A stretch of DNA of 14,676 nucleotides from Candidatus Curtissbacteria bacterium (GTDB taxonomy: Bacteria > Patescibacteriota > Microgenomatia > Curtissbacterales > GWA2-41-24): NCBI GenBank assembly GCA_016187105.1, contig JACPKK010000004.1, forward strand, positions 1 to 14,676, given 5' to 3'. Below are positions 5,405-12,191 of the stretch, one piece after another. The notes under the pieces are model-generated. The model saw only the letters and a list, made by a program, of their open reading frames with translations, did not search any database and was not told the DNA's origin. The translations under genes were made by a program, and so were the position numbers. The first letter of the stretch is position 1; every line of letters begins with the position of its first letter.

Positions 5405-7483
5405 ATGGCGGATACTTTGAAACTGCAAGAACTGGCAAAGTTAATTCGCTTCTATATTTTAAAAATGACGACGGAAGCCGGTAGCGGGCACCCGACGTCT
5501 TCACTTTCGGCGGCAGACTTGGCAACCGCGCTATTTTTCGGAAAACTTCGATACGACACAAAAGACCCCCAAAACCCGGCAAACGACCGCGTGATTTTTT
5601 CCAAAGGCCATGCCTCACCGCTTTTTTATGCCCTTTGGGCGGCGGCAGGGGAAATAAGCGGTGAGGAGCTTGCCGCGTACCGGAAATTTGAAAGTCCTTT
5701 GGAGGGGCATCCGACGCCAAGGTTTAAGTTCGCCGAGGCGGCGACAGGCTCTTTGGGGCAGGGTTTATCAATAGGCGTTGGGATGGCGCTAGCAATGAGG
5801 CTAGATCAGTTATCAGTTCTCGGTTCTCAGTTGTCAGATAAGCAAAGCTTGCGGTCCTCATCAATTTCATTGACTGCGGGTCTAAAAAGTTTGCCGGTTA
5901 GTCAGTTGACCGGTCAACTGAAAACAGATAAACCAAATTCCGATAACCGAAAACAGAAAACTGATAACAGATTACCAATGGTTTATGTGCTTTTAGGGGA
6001 TAGTGAAATGGCGGAGGGTTCGGTTTGGGAAGCTTGTGAGATTGCTTCCTTTTATAAACTTTCAAATGTTGTTGCCATTGTTGATGTGAACCGGCTTGGG
6101 CAAAGCGGGGAGACGATGCTGGGGTGGGACACGGAAAAATATGCCAAACGGTTCGAGGCTTTCTCGTGGGAAGCGCATGTCATTGACGGGCACAATCTTG
6201 AGGAGATTGCGGGGGTGTTTGACGGCACCCTTGGAAAAGCGGGAAAACCGACGGCAATTATTGCCAAAACGGTTAAGGGAAAGGGTGTGTCGTTTTTGGA
6301 AGATAAGGAAGGATGGCACGGGAAAGCTTTACCGAAAGAAGATTTTGAGAAAGCGGTCCGCGAGCTGGGGGAAGTTGATAGGAATGTGAAGGGAGAAATA
6401 GCAAAGCCAAAGGGTATCACGAGTAGTCAGAGTATCACAAGTATCACGAGCTCTATTAAAAAAGCCCGTGGTACCCGTGGTACTCTTGATACACGTGATA
6501 CTCTTTCCTATAAAGTTGGTGAGGAAGTGGCGACGAGGAAGGCGTACGGGGAGGCGATTGCGGCTTTGGGATCGGTTAATGAGGATATTGTTGTCTTAGA
6601 TGGGGAAGTTAAGAATTCGACGTTTGCGGAAATTTTCAAAGAAAAGCACCCAGAAAGGTTTTTGGAAATGTTTATCGCCGAGCAAAATATGGCCGGAGTG
6701 GCCTTAGGGCTTGCCAAGCGCGGCAAGGTGCCGTTTGCTTCGACATTTGCGGCATTCTGGACAAGGGCATTTGACCAAGTTAGGATGGCTGCAATTTCCG
6801 GCGGCAACATTAAATTTATCGGCTCGCACGCGGGCGTTGCGATTGGGGAAGACGGGCCGTCGCAGATGGGGCTCGAGGATATAGCCATGTTCAGAAGCGT
6901 TTTTGGAAGCACGGTTCTTTGCCCGGGAGATGCCAATGCCTGCCTTCAATTGGTTAGTGAAGCGGCAGCTTGCGACGGAATTGTTTACATAAGGACCAAC
7001 CGGCCGGCAACGCCGGTAATCTACAGGGCAGACGAGGAATTTAAAATCGGCGGCAGTAAAGTTGTTCGGTCATCAAATAATGATAAGTTAACGATCGTTG
7101 CCTGCGGCGTGACTTTAGTAGAGGCAATCGCGGCGGCAGAAGAGTTGGCGCAGAGTGGAGTCAATGTGCGCGTTGTCGATGCCTACAGCATTAAGCCTAT
7201 TGATGAGGCAACCATTAAGCGGGCGGCGAAAGAAACCGGTAATTTGGTAATTACGGTGGAGGACCACTATCCAGAGGGCGGGCTTGGGGATGTGGTCTTA
7301 AACGTTTTCGCAACTGACCCCCGAGTAAATATCCACAAGCTTGCGGTTTATAAAATGCCCATGTCCGGAAAGGGTGACGAGCTTTTGGAATATGAAGGTA
7401 TTTCCAAAAAGGCAATTATCAGTAAGGTAAAGAGTTTGTTAATGACTAAAAAGGCTGCTTCTGACTTCTCCCGCGCGGATTAA
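5405..7483 (+). CDS. tkt: transketolase (full length, with two in-frame repeat insertions)
   Basis: Transketolase moves two-carbon ketol units between sugar phosphates with thiamine diphosphate, the core of the non-oxidative pentose phosphate pathway. The 692-aa chain holds both halves. The N-terminal ThDP domain has GSGHP (26-30), SKGHASP (66-72) and the cofactor motif GDSEMAEG...VDVN (198-229, GDS instead of the usual GDG). The pyrimidine domain has the catalytic Glu426 in IAEQNMAG. The C-terminal domain ends near 680. The start ATG 5405 is chosen over an upstream extension because TATAAT lies 6 bases before it. Two stretches look foreign: residues about 135-189, between RLD and VYVLLGD, and about 337-366, in the interdomain linker. 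Both are encoded by palindromic repeats and account for the excess over the roughly 620-aa size known for compact transketolases. The gene's 3' end overlaps a convergent gene by 45 bases. Confidence 0.95.
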   Translation: MADTLKLQELAKLIRFYILKMTTEAGSGHPTSSLSAADLATALFFGKLRYDTKDPQNPANDRVIFSKGHASPLFYALWAAAGEISGEELAAYRKFESPLEGHPTPRFKFAEAATGSLGQGLSIGVGMALAMRLDQLSVLGSQLSDKQSLRSSSISLTAGLKSLPVSQLTGQLKTDKPNSDNRKQKTDNRLPMVYVLLGDSEMAEGSVWEACEIASFYKLSNVVAIVDVNRLGQSGETMLGWDTEKYAKRFEAFSWEAHVIDGHNLEEIAGVFDGTLGKAGKPTAIIAKTVKGKGVSFLEDKEGWHGKALPKEDFEKAVRELGEVDRNVKGEIAKPKGITSSQSITSITSSIKKARGTRGTLDTRDTLSYKVGEEVATRKAYGEAIAALGSVNEDIVVLDGEVKNSTFAEIFKEKHPERFLEMFIAEQNMAGVALGLAKRGKVPFASTFAAFWTRAFDQVRMAAISGGNIKFIGSHAGVAIGEDGPSQMGLEDIAMFRSVFGSTVLCPGDANACLQLVSEAAACDGIVYIRTNRPATPVIYRADEEFKIGGSKVVRSSNNDKLTIVACGVTLVEAIAAAEELAQSGVNVRVVDAYSIKPIDEATIKRAAKETGNLVITVEDHYPEGGLGDVVLNVFATDPRVNIHKLAVYKMPMSGKGDELLEYEGISKKAIISKVKSLLMTKKAASDFSRAD
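5805..5972. repeat. palindromic element with 7-bp-unit arms inserted in frame in tkt
   Basis: The left arm (5805-5837) is a string of 7-base units such as ATCAGTT, CTCGGTT, CTCAGTT. The right arm (5942-5972) is the same string in reverse complement (AACCGAA, AACAGAA, AACTGAT, AACAGAT). Over 31 aligned bases 25 are identical and several of the differences would still pair as G-U in RNA. The core carries a 20-base perfect palindrome (5902-5921, half TCAGTTGACC) and a 22-base segment shared with the glycosyltransferase gene. The element is 168 bases, exactly 56 codons, without stops. Confidence 0.88.
6414..6502. repeat. palindromic element with 9-bp-unit arms inserted in frame in tkt
   Basis: The left arm has four 9-base units (6414-6449: GTATCACGA, GTAGTCAGA, GTATCACAA, GTATCACGA). 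A 17-base AT-rich loop follows, then four units of the reverse complement (6467-6502: CGTGGTACC, CGTGGTACT, CTTGATACA, CGTGATACT). The arms match at about 27 of 35 positions. Nine-base units keep the frame, giving the protein repeats SIT/SIT and RGT/RGT/LDT/RDT in the linker between two domains. Confidence 0.9.
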
Positions 7484-7903
7484 GCCTGCTTTTTCCGATT
7501 CGAGATTTGTTTCTTCAACTTTGAGGCCTTCTCTTGATGCTAGGGCGATGCCTTCGATTAAGTTGCGGGCGCGATAGGCGTGTGACCCAAAGATCTTGTC
7601 GATTCTAATTTCCGGCCCTCCGGTTAAGCTTTTGATATGGATTTGGCCAATGACCAAGCCCCGGGATGCGTAAACGCAAGCGATGTCGGTAGCCATAATG
7701 GAAACTATTTCAGTGGTCCATGGCCCCATTTTTTTAACCCAAACGACCCTTAGCTCTTCAATCAAAAGTTCATCGGGGAAAAATGTTAGGGGAAACAGTT
7801 GCCTGAAGCGGCCTAAAATACGGGACTGGCCATTTGTCTTAATCGGCCTGGATTTGGCGATTGTATCCAGTTTCCAAAGGTCGCCTAGAGAGGGATATTT
7901 CAT
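7439..7903 (-). CDS. bPH-like small protein, unknown function
   Basis: A 154-aa soluble protein without signal peptide or membrane segment. The stretch from FPLTFFPDELLIEE (about 37-50) through RVVWVKKMGPWTTEIVSI to the IRIDKI strand and the helix HAYRARNLIEGIALAS looks like a small beta-barrel plus C-terminal helix, as in bacterial PH-like proteins. I believe proteins with this FFPD...W....GP pattern recur in Microgenomates, but I cannot name a function. The last 15 codons overlap the 3' end of transketolase on the other strand by 45 bases, so the extreme C-terminus may be poorly conserved. The start at 7903 follows an A-run with a G-rich stretch (GGCGGGGAAAG) about 9 bases upstream, which may be the only Shine-Dalgarno-like site in the window. 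It is divergent from the Crp/Fnr gene. Confidence 0.7.
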   Translation of the reverse strand: MKYPSLGDLWKLDTIAKSRPIKTNGQSRILGRFRQLFPLTFFPDELLIEELRVVWVKKMGPWTTEIVSIMATDIACVYASRGLVIGQIHIKSLTGGPEIRIDKIFGSHAYRARNLIEGIALASREGLKVEETNLESEKAGLIRAGEVRSSLFSH

Positions 7904-7944
7904 TTTTTGCTTTCCCCGCCTTAGCTTTTTTGTGCATAGGCTGG

Positions 7945-8024
7945 TTACGCTGCGCGCATTTTACGCTAACTTCTCGACATTTTCTGTATAAAATATTACG
8001 AAATTTTTGTGAGACAGATTACGC
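7945..8024 (+). promoter_or_regulatory. cluster of four TTACG words upstream of the Crp/Fnr gene
   Basis: TTACG occurs at 7945, 7961, 7996 and 8019 within 80 bases of the divergent intergenic region, three of them as TTACGC. TGTGA at 8008-8012 lies 6 bases before the last one, loosely resembling a CRP half-site pair. These are candidate operator half-sites for autoregulation (inference). Confidence 0.35.
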
Positions 8025-8043
8025 CTTATGCCTATGTGTTAAA

Positions 8044-8697
8044 ATGGATGCCGTGGAGTCTACGTTACTTCACAAGCTAGATTCTTTTTTCACTAGATAC
8101 AAGCCCCTTTACTTTAAGCGGGGAGAGACCATACTAAGGGCCGGCGATCCGCCTCTTGGCTTTTTTTACCTTAAAAAAGGCTTCGTTCGCGTTTATTCAA
8201 TTGCCAAAAACGGGGAGGAGCTGACTCTTATCATTTTCAAGCCGGGAGATTTTTTCCCGCTAGTATGGGCGATTAACAATGCCTCGAATGATTATTTTGT
8301 GGAAGCGATGACGGGGTGCGAGATCGCGCGCGCGCCGCGAGAGGAATTTGTGAGCTTTGTTGTGAATAATCCGGACGTGAGTTACGATTTGACAAAGCGG
8401 ACTCTGGTCAGGCTTGGCGGGTTGATGCGGCGGATGGAGTATCTGGTTTTCGGCAATGCAGGGCACAAGGTGGCCTCGATACTTTTAATTTGCGCCGAGC
8501 GTTTTGGCAAAAAAATCGGCAGGAATGTGATAATTAAAGTTCCCTTAAGGCATCAAGATATTGCTACCTTGGTTGGTATGACTAGAGAAACGGTGAGTAT
8601 TGAGATGAAAAGACTCGAGCGCAAAGGCGTTTGCGTACATAAGGGAAAGTTTTTGGTCATTAAGCTCTCGGCTTTGAAGCACGAATCCCAGCTTTGA
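8044..8697 (+). CDS. Crp/Fnr-family transcriptional regulator
   Basis: A one-component regulator: an N-terminal cyclic-nucleotide-binding-like beta-roll (about 20-110; GETILRAGDPPLGFFYLKKGFVRVYS and the GDFF turn at 68-71), a dimerisation helix (about 112-135), and a winged HTH with the recognition segment HQDIATLVGMTRETVSIEMKRLERKG (170-195). The N-terminal cysteine cluster of FNR is missing, so it should not be an Fe-S oxygen sensor, and the classical cAMP-contact Arg-Ser pair is not evident, so the ligand is unknown. The 217-aa length from ATG 8044 is normal. Upstream extension of this frame to 7861 crosses the divergent gene and does not look like protein. Repeated TTACG words upstream may be its own sites. 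Confidence 0.9.
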   Translation: MDAVESTLLHKLDSFFTRYKPLYFKRGETILRAGDPPLGFFYLKKGFVRVYSIAKNGEELTLIIFKPGDFFPLVWAINNASNDYFVEAMTGCEIARAPREEFVSFVVNNPDVSYDLTKRTLVRLGGLMRRMEYLVFGNAGHKVASILLICAERFGKKIGRNVIIKVPLRHQDIATLVGMTRETVSIEMKRLERKGVCVHKGKFLVIKLSALKHESQL

Positions 8698-8712
8698 CTG
8701 TGAGGGTGAGGG

Positions 8713-9390
8713 CTATTTGATGGCGGTAGTAACTAAAAAGGTTACGGCCATGCCAAGATGGGAATTTATTTTCTTTTGAATTTTAAAACCAGAACCATTG
8801 ATCAACCCCTCTAAGAGTTTCGAATTAAATTCGTGCAAGTGGGCGTTCTGCCAGACCTTACCTTTAGTTTTTGTCCAAATGTACCAGATGATATGAAAAA
8901 GAGGGCTGCCGGAGTCCATGGAAATAATACCCCGGCCATCCTTTTTTAAAACCCTTTTCATTTCTTCTAAGGCTTTCTTAGGGTTAATGACGTGCTCCAG
9001 CGTTTCGGTGCAAATAATAAGATCGAAGGTTTTGTCTTTAAAGGGCAGATTATGGGCATCGGCGACGACAAATTTTAGATGGGGGTATTTGGCGCGGGCG
9101 AAGATAATGGCCTCTTCGTAGCTATCAAGGCCGGTGATTCTACTTTTTGGCAATGCTTTGGATACTTCGTTGGTTAAAACGGCGCTTGAGCAGCCAATAT
9201 CCAGGATATTAATCGTTTTATTCTTCTTTTGTTTTGGCAGGAGTTTTATGACCTGGCTTAGCTTTTTGGTGTGCCAGAGTTTTTGAAGCAGATTACCGCG
9301 GTCGTAGTAATCAGGCGGAACTTGTGCCCAAATGTCTTTGAGTCTTTTACCCCCAATTTTGCTCTTGGAGATTTTTTTACGCGAGTTCAT
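8713..9390 (-). CDS. class I SAM-dependent methyltransferase
   Basis: A 225-aa methyltransferase of the Methyltransf_11/UbiE-like fold. SAM-binding motif I is ILDIGCSSA (62-70), the acidic ribose-binding residue follows in ITGLDS (Asp89), then the adenine-contacting VADAHNLPF (109-117), and motif IV/post-I FDLIICTETLEHV (122-134). A short basic N-terminus precedes the domain. The substrate is unknown; the neighbouring GT-C glycosyltransferase suggests a sugar, lipid or glycan precursor, but small-molecule or protein targets are equally possible. ATG 9390 is preferred over a TTG at 9435 because TAGAAT lies 7 bases upstream. It converges on the Crp/Fnr gene with a 15-base gap and no visible terminator. 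Confidence 0.9.
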   Translation of the reverse strand: MNSRKKISKSKIGGKRLKDIWAQVPPDYYDRGNLLQKLWHTKKLSQVIKLLPKQKKNKTINILDIGCSSAVLTNEVSKALPKSRITGLDSYEEAIIFARAKYPHLKFVVADAHNLPFKDKTFDLIICTETLEHVINPKKALEEMKRVLKKDGRGIISMDSGSPLFHIIWYIWTKTKGKVWQNAHLHEFNSKLLEGLINGSGFKIQKKINSHLGMAVTFLVTTAIK

Positions 9391-9397
9391 TTTTGAG

Positions 9398-9427
9398 ATT
9401 CTAGCAGAATGGAATGTTGTGTTACAA
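9398..9427 (-). promoter_or_regulatory. promoter of the methyltransferase gene
   Basis: TTGTAA (9427-9422) and TAGAAT (9403-9398) are 18 bases apart, and the -10 is 7 bases before ATG 9390, giving an essentially leaderless mRNA. On the plus strand the same area holds TACAAT (9423-9428), a candidate -10 for the divergent glycosyltransferase gene 18 bases before its ATG. Confidence 0.5.
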
Positions 9428-9446
9428 TCTGGCAAATTGGGTCAAG

Positions 9447-10955
9447 ATGACTGGGAAATTCAAAAAATTCGTTAAAAAAGAGCCCGTTTTTTCTCTACTA
9501 GTAGCGGTAACGATAGCGCTTGCCGCTTTTTTTAGATTTTACGATTACTTTGACAGGGTTTACATTTATTCGGATCATGCTCTTTTTGTGCAGGCGGCCA
9601 AGTGGGCGTTTGACAACAAAACAATTCCCCAGATTGGCCCGTTTGTCCAGGCGCCCTTTTTTACCGGCCCGTGGTGGCTGTGGACTTTGGAGATATTTTT
9701 TATCTTTCCCTTTGGCGTTTTGACCCCATGGTATTTGATGTCTTTTTTGTCGTTTTTATTTATATACCTTATTTATAGGCTGGGAGAAGAGATAGGCGGG
9801 AAGAGGCTAGGAATTACGGCGGCTTTTTTGGCCGCCATTTCGCCGGCGCAAATTGATAATTCTTTCGCCACCTGGAATGCGGCAGCCGACCCGCTTTTAG
9901 CTTTAATTGCCCTAATTTTGCTTCTTAAGTTTTTTGAGACTAGACGGGCAATTTACGCTTTTTTTATGGGATTTGTCGTCAGTTTAGCGGTGACAATCCA
10001 TTTTCAAACAGTACTCTTGGCGCCAATTATTCTGGTTGCATTGGCCACATCAAGGCCCAAGCTCAAGAATTTATTTTTTTTGGGTTTGGGCGGTCTTATT
10101 CCGCTTTTGCCTTTTTTGTACTTTGATTTAAGGTTCGATTGGTTTGAGGTTCGCAGAATTTACGATTACCTGACAATAGGACAGTATCGGATTTATGTTC
10201 CCAACAGGTGGCTGACATATGCGGGAGTTTATTGGCCGACAAGCTGGGGGGCGATAGTAGGGGGCAATAAATATATAGGCGGGCTCTTGATTGCGCTTTT
10301 GGCACTTTTTTCTTTATGGAGATTGGGGTCCTGGAGACGATATAAGCAAAGCTTGCGGTCCTCGTCCTTCGATGAACTTAGGACTGCTGGCCTAAAGAAG
10401 TTCTTCTTAGTAGCAGGGGCTTTTGCGCTGGCGGTTGTAATGTTTAGATACTATCGCGGTGAAAGATTTTTTTATTACAGCCATTTTGCGCACCCGGCCG
10501 TCATTGTGCTATCGGCCTGGACGCTTTTGGAAGTCTATAAATACAAGAAGATTATCGGGCTACTCTTGGCTTTTGTTGTCGTTAGTTTTACTTTTAAAGA
10601 GGCCCTTGCCAATCTTAAGCCTAGGGATATGACGCTTGCTAATATCACTGCCTTAAAAAATGAGATATATGCCAAGCACCCGGGCGAAAAATTTGATATT
10701 TACGGATGTGTTTACAGTGGGGCTTTGGTTAGCCATCCACTGGCTTATGTGATGGATTTTGAAGACAGAAACAGCCTTGACGGGCTAAAAATCGGCGTAT
10801 GCCAGAAGGAAGACAGATCTTTCGGCTGGACGGAAATTTTGCCGGAAACTTTAGAGGGCGGCAGTTCGCCTTGGCTTAATGAGTCCGGGGAAAATGTTTA
10901 TAAAACGATGACCGAGTGGTGGAAGACAAAACGCCCGAAATTTTATTATGACTAG
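9447..10955 (+). CDS. GT-C fold membrane glycosyltransferase (GT39/ArnT-like)
   Basis: A 502-aa protein with about ten membrane segments and a soluble C-terminal part, typical of GT-C enzymes that use polyprenyl-phosphate sugars to glycosylate lipids, glycans or proteins on the outer face of the membrane. The first extracellular loop carries an acidic SDHA segment (Asp43), the position of the catalytic Asp in this fold, followed by WAFDNKTIPQIGPFVQAPFF. Residues about 299-316 (KQSLRSSSFDELRTAGLK) form a polar patch in a loop between two membrane helices; their DNA is a repeat shared with transketolase, inserted in frame. The start at ATG 9447 is preferred to an upstream ATG at 9414 that precedes the candidate -10. 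The stop overlaps the next gene's ATG by 8 bases, implying translational coupling. Confidence 0.88.
   Translation: MTGKFKKFVKKEPVFSLLVAVTIALAAFFRFYDYFDRVYIYSDHALFVQAAKWAFDNKTIPQIGPFVQAPFFTGPWWLWTLEIFFIFPFGVLTPWYLMSFLSFLFIYLIYRLGEEIGGKRLGITAAFLAAISPAQIDNSFATWNAAADPLLALIALILLLKFFETRRAIYAFFMGFVVSLAVTIHFQTVLLAPIILVALATSRPKLKNLFFLGLGGLIPLLPFLYFDLRFDWFEVRRIYDYLTIGQYRIYVPNRWLTYAGVYWPTSWGAIVGGNKYIGGLLIALLALFSLWRLGSWRRYKQSLRSSSFDELRTAGLKKFFLVAGAFALAVVMFRYYRGERFFYYSHFAHPAVIVLSAWTLLEVYKYKKIIGLLLAFVVVSFTFKEALANLKPRDMTLANITALKNEIYAKHPGEKFDIYGCVYSGALVSHPLAYVMDFEDRNSLDGLKIGVCQKEDRSFGWTEILPETLEGGSSPWLNESGENVYKTMTEWWKTKRPKFYYD
10342..10403. repeat. REP-like repeat inserted in frame in the glycosyltransferase gene
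   Basis: Bases 10342-10363 are identical over 22 positions to 5838-5859 in transketolase (both begin ATAAGCAAAGC and end GCGGTCCTC). After a divergent middle the two share an ACTGC-GG-CTAAA--AAGTT tail. This copy contains an imperfect palindrome GTCCT...AGGAC (10364-10384) of the TTCGATGAACTTAGGAC type. It encodes KQSLRSSSFDELRTAGLK, compared with KQSLRSSSISLTAGLK in transketolase. Confidence 0.85.
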
Positions 10956-12150
10956 AAAAAAGGAGTTGGCTGGGCGCTTTGTATTTGCTTCACTGTCACT
11001 AGTGGCGGCACTTTTAGTGTTTGAAGTTTTGTTGCGGATTTTTACCAGCGAGCCCCAGAACTTGGCTAAGCTTAAAGCCTCTCTAGTTTTTCTTCACGAA
11101 AACAAGGCAAACGCTACTTTTGCCTACTCACGCGATGAAGACGGATTTAATAATACGATTAGTATTAATTCATACGGGTTTAGGGACGACGAGTTTAAAA
11201 AAGAGAAAGACCCGAATGTTTTCAGGATAGCGGTCTTAGGCGATTCGCAGGAAGAGGCTTTGCAGGTTAAGCTTGCTGACACTTGGCAAAAGGTCATGGC
11301 CAAAAAGTTAAGCAGCGAGTTGGTAAGGAAGGCCGCCATTGGCGAGCCTCGCTTTACGCGGGTCGAAAGTTACAATTTCGGGGTTTCCGGATACGGGACT
11401 GACCAGCAGTGGCTGACATTGCGCGAAAAAGTATGGCAATTTTCCCCGGATATGGTCATTTTGGCTTTTTCGCCAAATGATGTCGGAGATACTTTTAAAA
11501 ATGGATTAGCGAGAGTGAAAGACGGGAAGCTGGAAGTAATTAGCGCAAAGGAAAGAGCTGGGGGCAACATACTTGGCCGTTTGGCAAGGGAGACATACAC
11601 CTATCATCTGATTGTTAAGAGCGCATCGGGTAGCGAACTTACAAAAAGGCTGATTGAGAACGTCAGGGTTAAGATTCTGGGTTTTCCCAAAGAGGAAAGA
11701 TTTTTCCAGTCTGACGCGCAACTTGTCCAGGGCCCATTTGAAGTGATTGCTTCTCAAAAGAATCCGCCGAAGGAAGTTGGCGATACCTGGAAGATAGTTG
11801 AGGCGCTGATTTTTGATATGCAAAAGCAGGCAGAAGGCCACGGCGCAAAATTTTTAATAACAATCAATATTCCAAGAGCCCAGGTGTCTCCAAGCGGCTG
11901 GGAGTCGTTAATGGATCAGTATCATCTTGACCCGGCGGTTTCTTCGCCACAGGAGATTAACGATGTTTTGGCTGGTTTTGCCCGCGAGGCGGGGATTACT
12001 GTTTACGACCCGAGGGAGGAGGCAGTTGCCTGGACGGGCGATTTTGGGATACTGCATTTTCGGCATGATGGCCATTTTAATGTCAACGGCAACCTGTTCA
12101 TGGGGACGAAAGTCGCCGATTTTATACTTGCTAACGATTTAATCCGTTAG
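10948..12150 (+). CDS. SGNH/GDSL hydrolase-like protein, membrane anchored
   Basis: A 400-aa protein with an N-terminal membrane anchor (residues about 9-32) and an SGNH-hydrolase-like domain facing outward. The blocks are in order: VLGDSQEE with the nucleophile Ser100, YNFGVSGYGTDQ (142-153) with the oxyanion Gly, FSPNDV (174-179) with Asn177, and RHDGHFNVNG (372-381) with Asp374 and His376. These enzymes remove or transfer acyl groups, often acetyl, on carbohydrates. It overlaps the GT-C gene by 8 bases, so the pair probably builds and trims the same surface glycan (inference). There is no Shine-Dalgarno sequence, consistent with coupling. The stop codon is inside a 7-bp hairpin (12130-12151). 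Acyl-transferase action like AlgX cannot be excluded. Confidence 0.85.
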   Translation: MTRKKELAGRFVFASLSLVAALLVFEVLLRIFTSEPQNLAKLKASLVFLHENKANATFAYSRDEDGFNNTISINSYGFRDDEFKKEKDPNVFRIAVLGDSQEEALQVKLADTWQKVMAKKLSSELVRKAAIGEPRFTRVESYNFGVSGYGTDQQWLTLREKVWQFSPDMVILAFSPNDVGDTFKNGLARVKDGKLEVISAKERAGGNILGRLARETYTYHLIVKSASGSELTKRLIENVRVKILGFPKEERFFQSDAQLVQGPFEVIASQKNPPKEVGDTWKIVEALIFDMQKQAEGHGAKFLITINIPRAQVSPSGWESLMDQYHLDPAVSSPQEINDVLAGFAREAGITVYDPREEAVAWTGDFGILHFRHDGHFNVNGNLFMGTKVADFILANDLIR

Positions 12151-12151
12151 C
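12130..12151 (+). other. hairpin spanning the SGNH stop codon
   Basis: GCTAACG (12130-12136) and CGTTAGC (12145-12151) pair perfectly around 8 bases, with the TAG stop (12148-12150) in the right arm. No T run follows. A second hairpin, CGAGCG/CGCTCG (12172-12189), lies between this gene and the convergent one. Together they may end both transcripts, perhaps without a classical T tract. Confidence 0.5.
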
Positions 12152-12191
12152 GCATTAGTTAGCAGTTTTCCCGAGCGTGCTTTCGCTCGAA

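Noticed and set aside
5805..6502. CRISPR or tandem array inside transketolase
   Set aside because: The repeats are 7 or 9 bases long and arranged as inverted arms without unique spacers; there are no cas genes nearby.
7861..8043. N-terminal extension of the Crp/Fnr frame
   Set aside because: It crosses the start of the divergent gene and the whole intergenic region. The resulting 61 residues are unlike any Crp/Fnr N-terminus, and the ATG at 8044 gives the normal family length.
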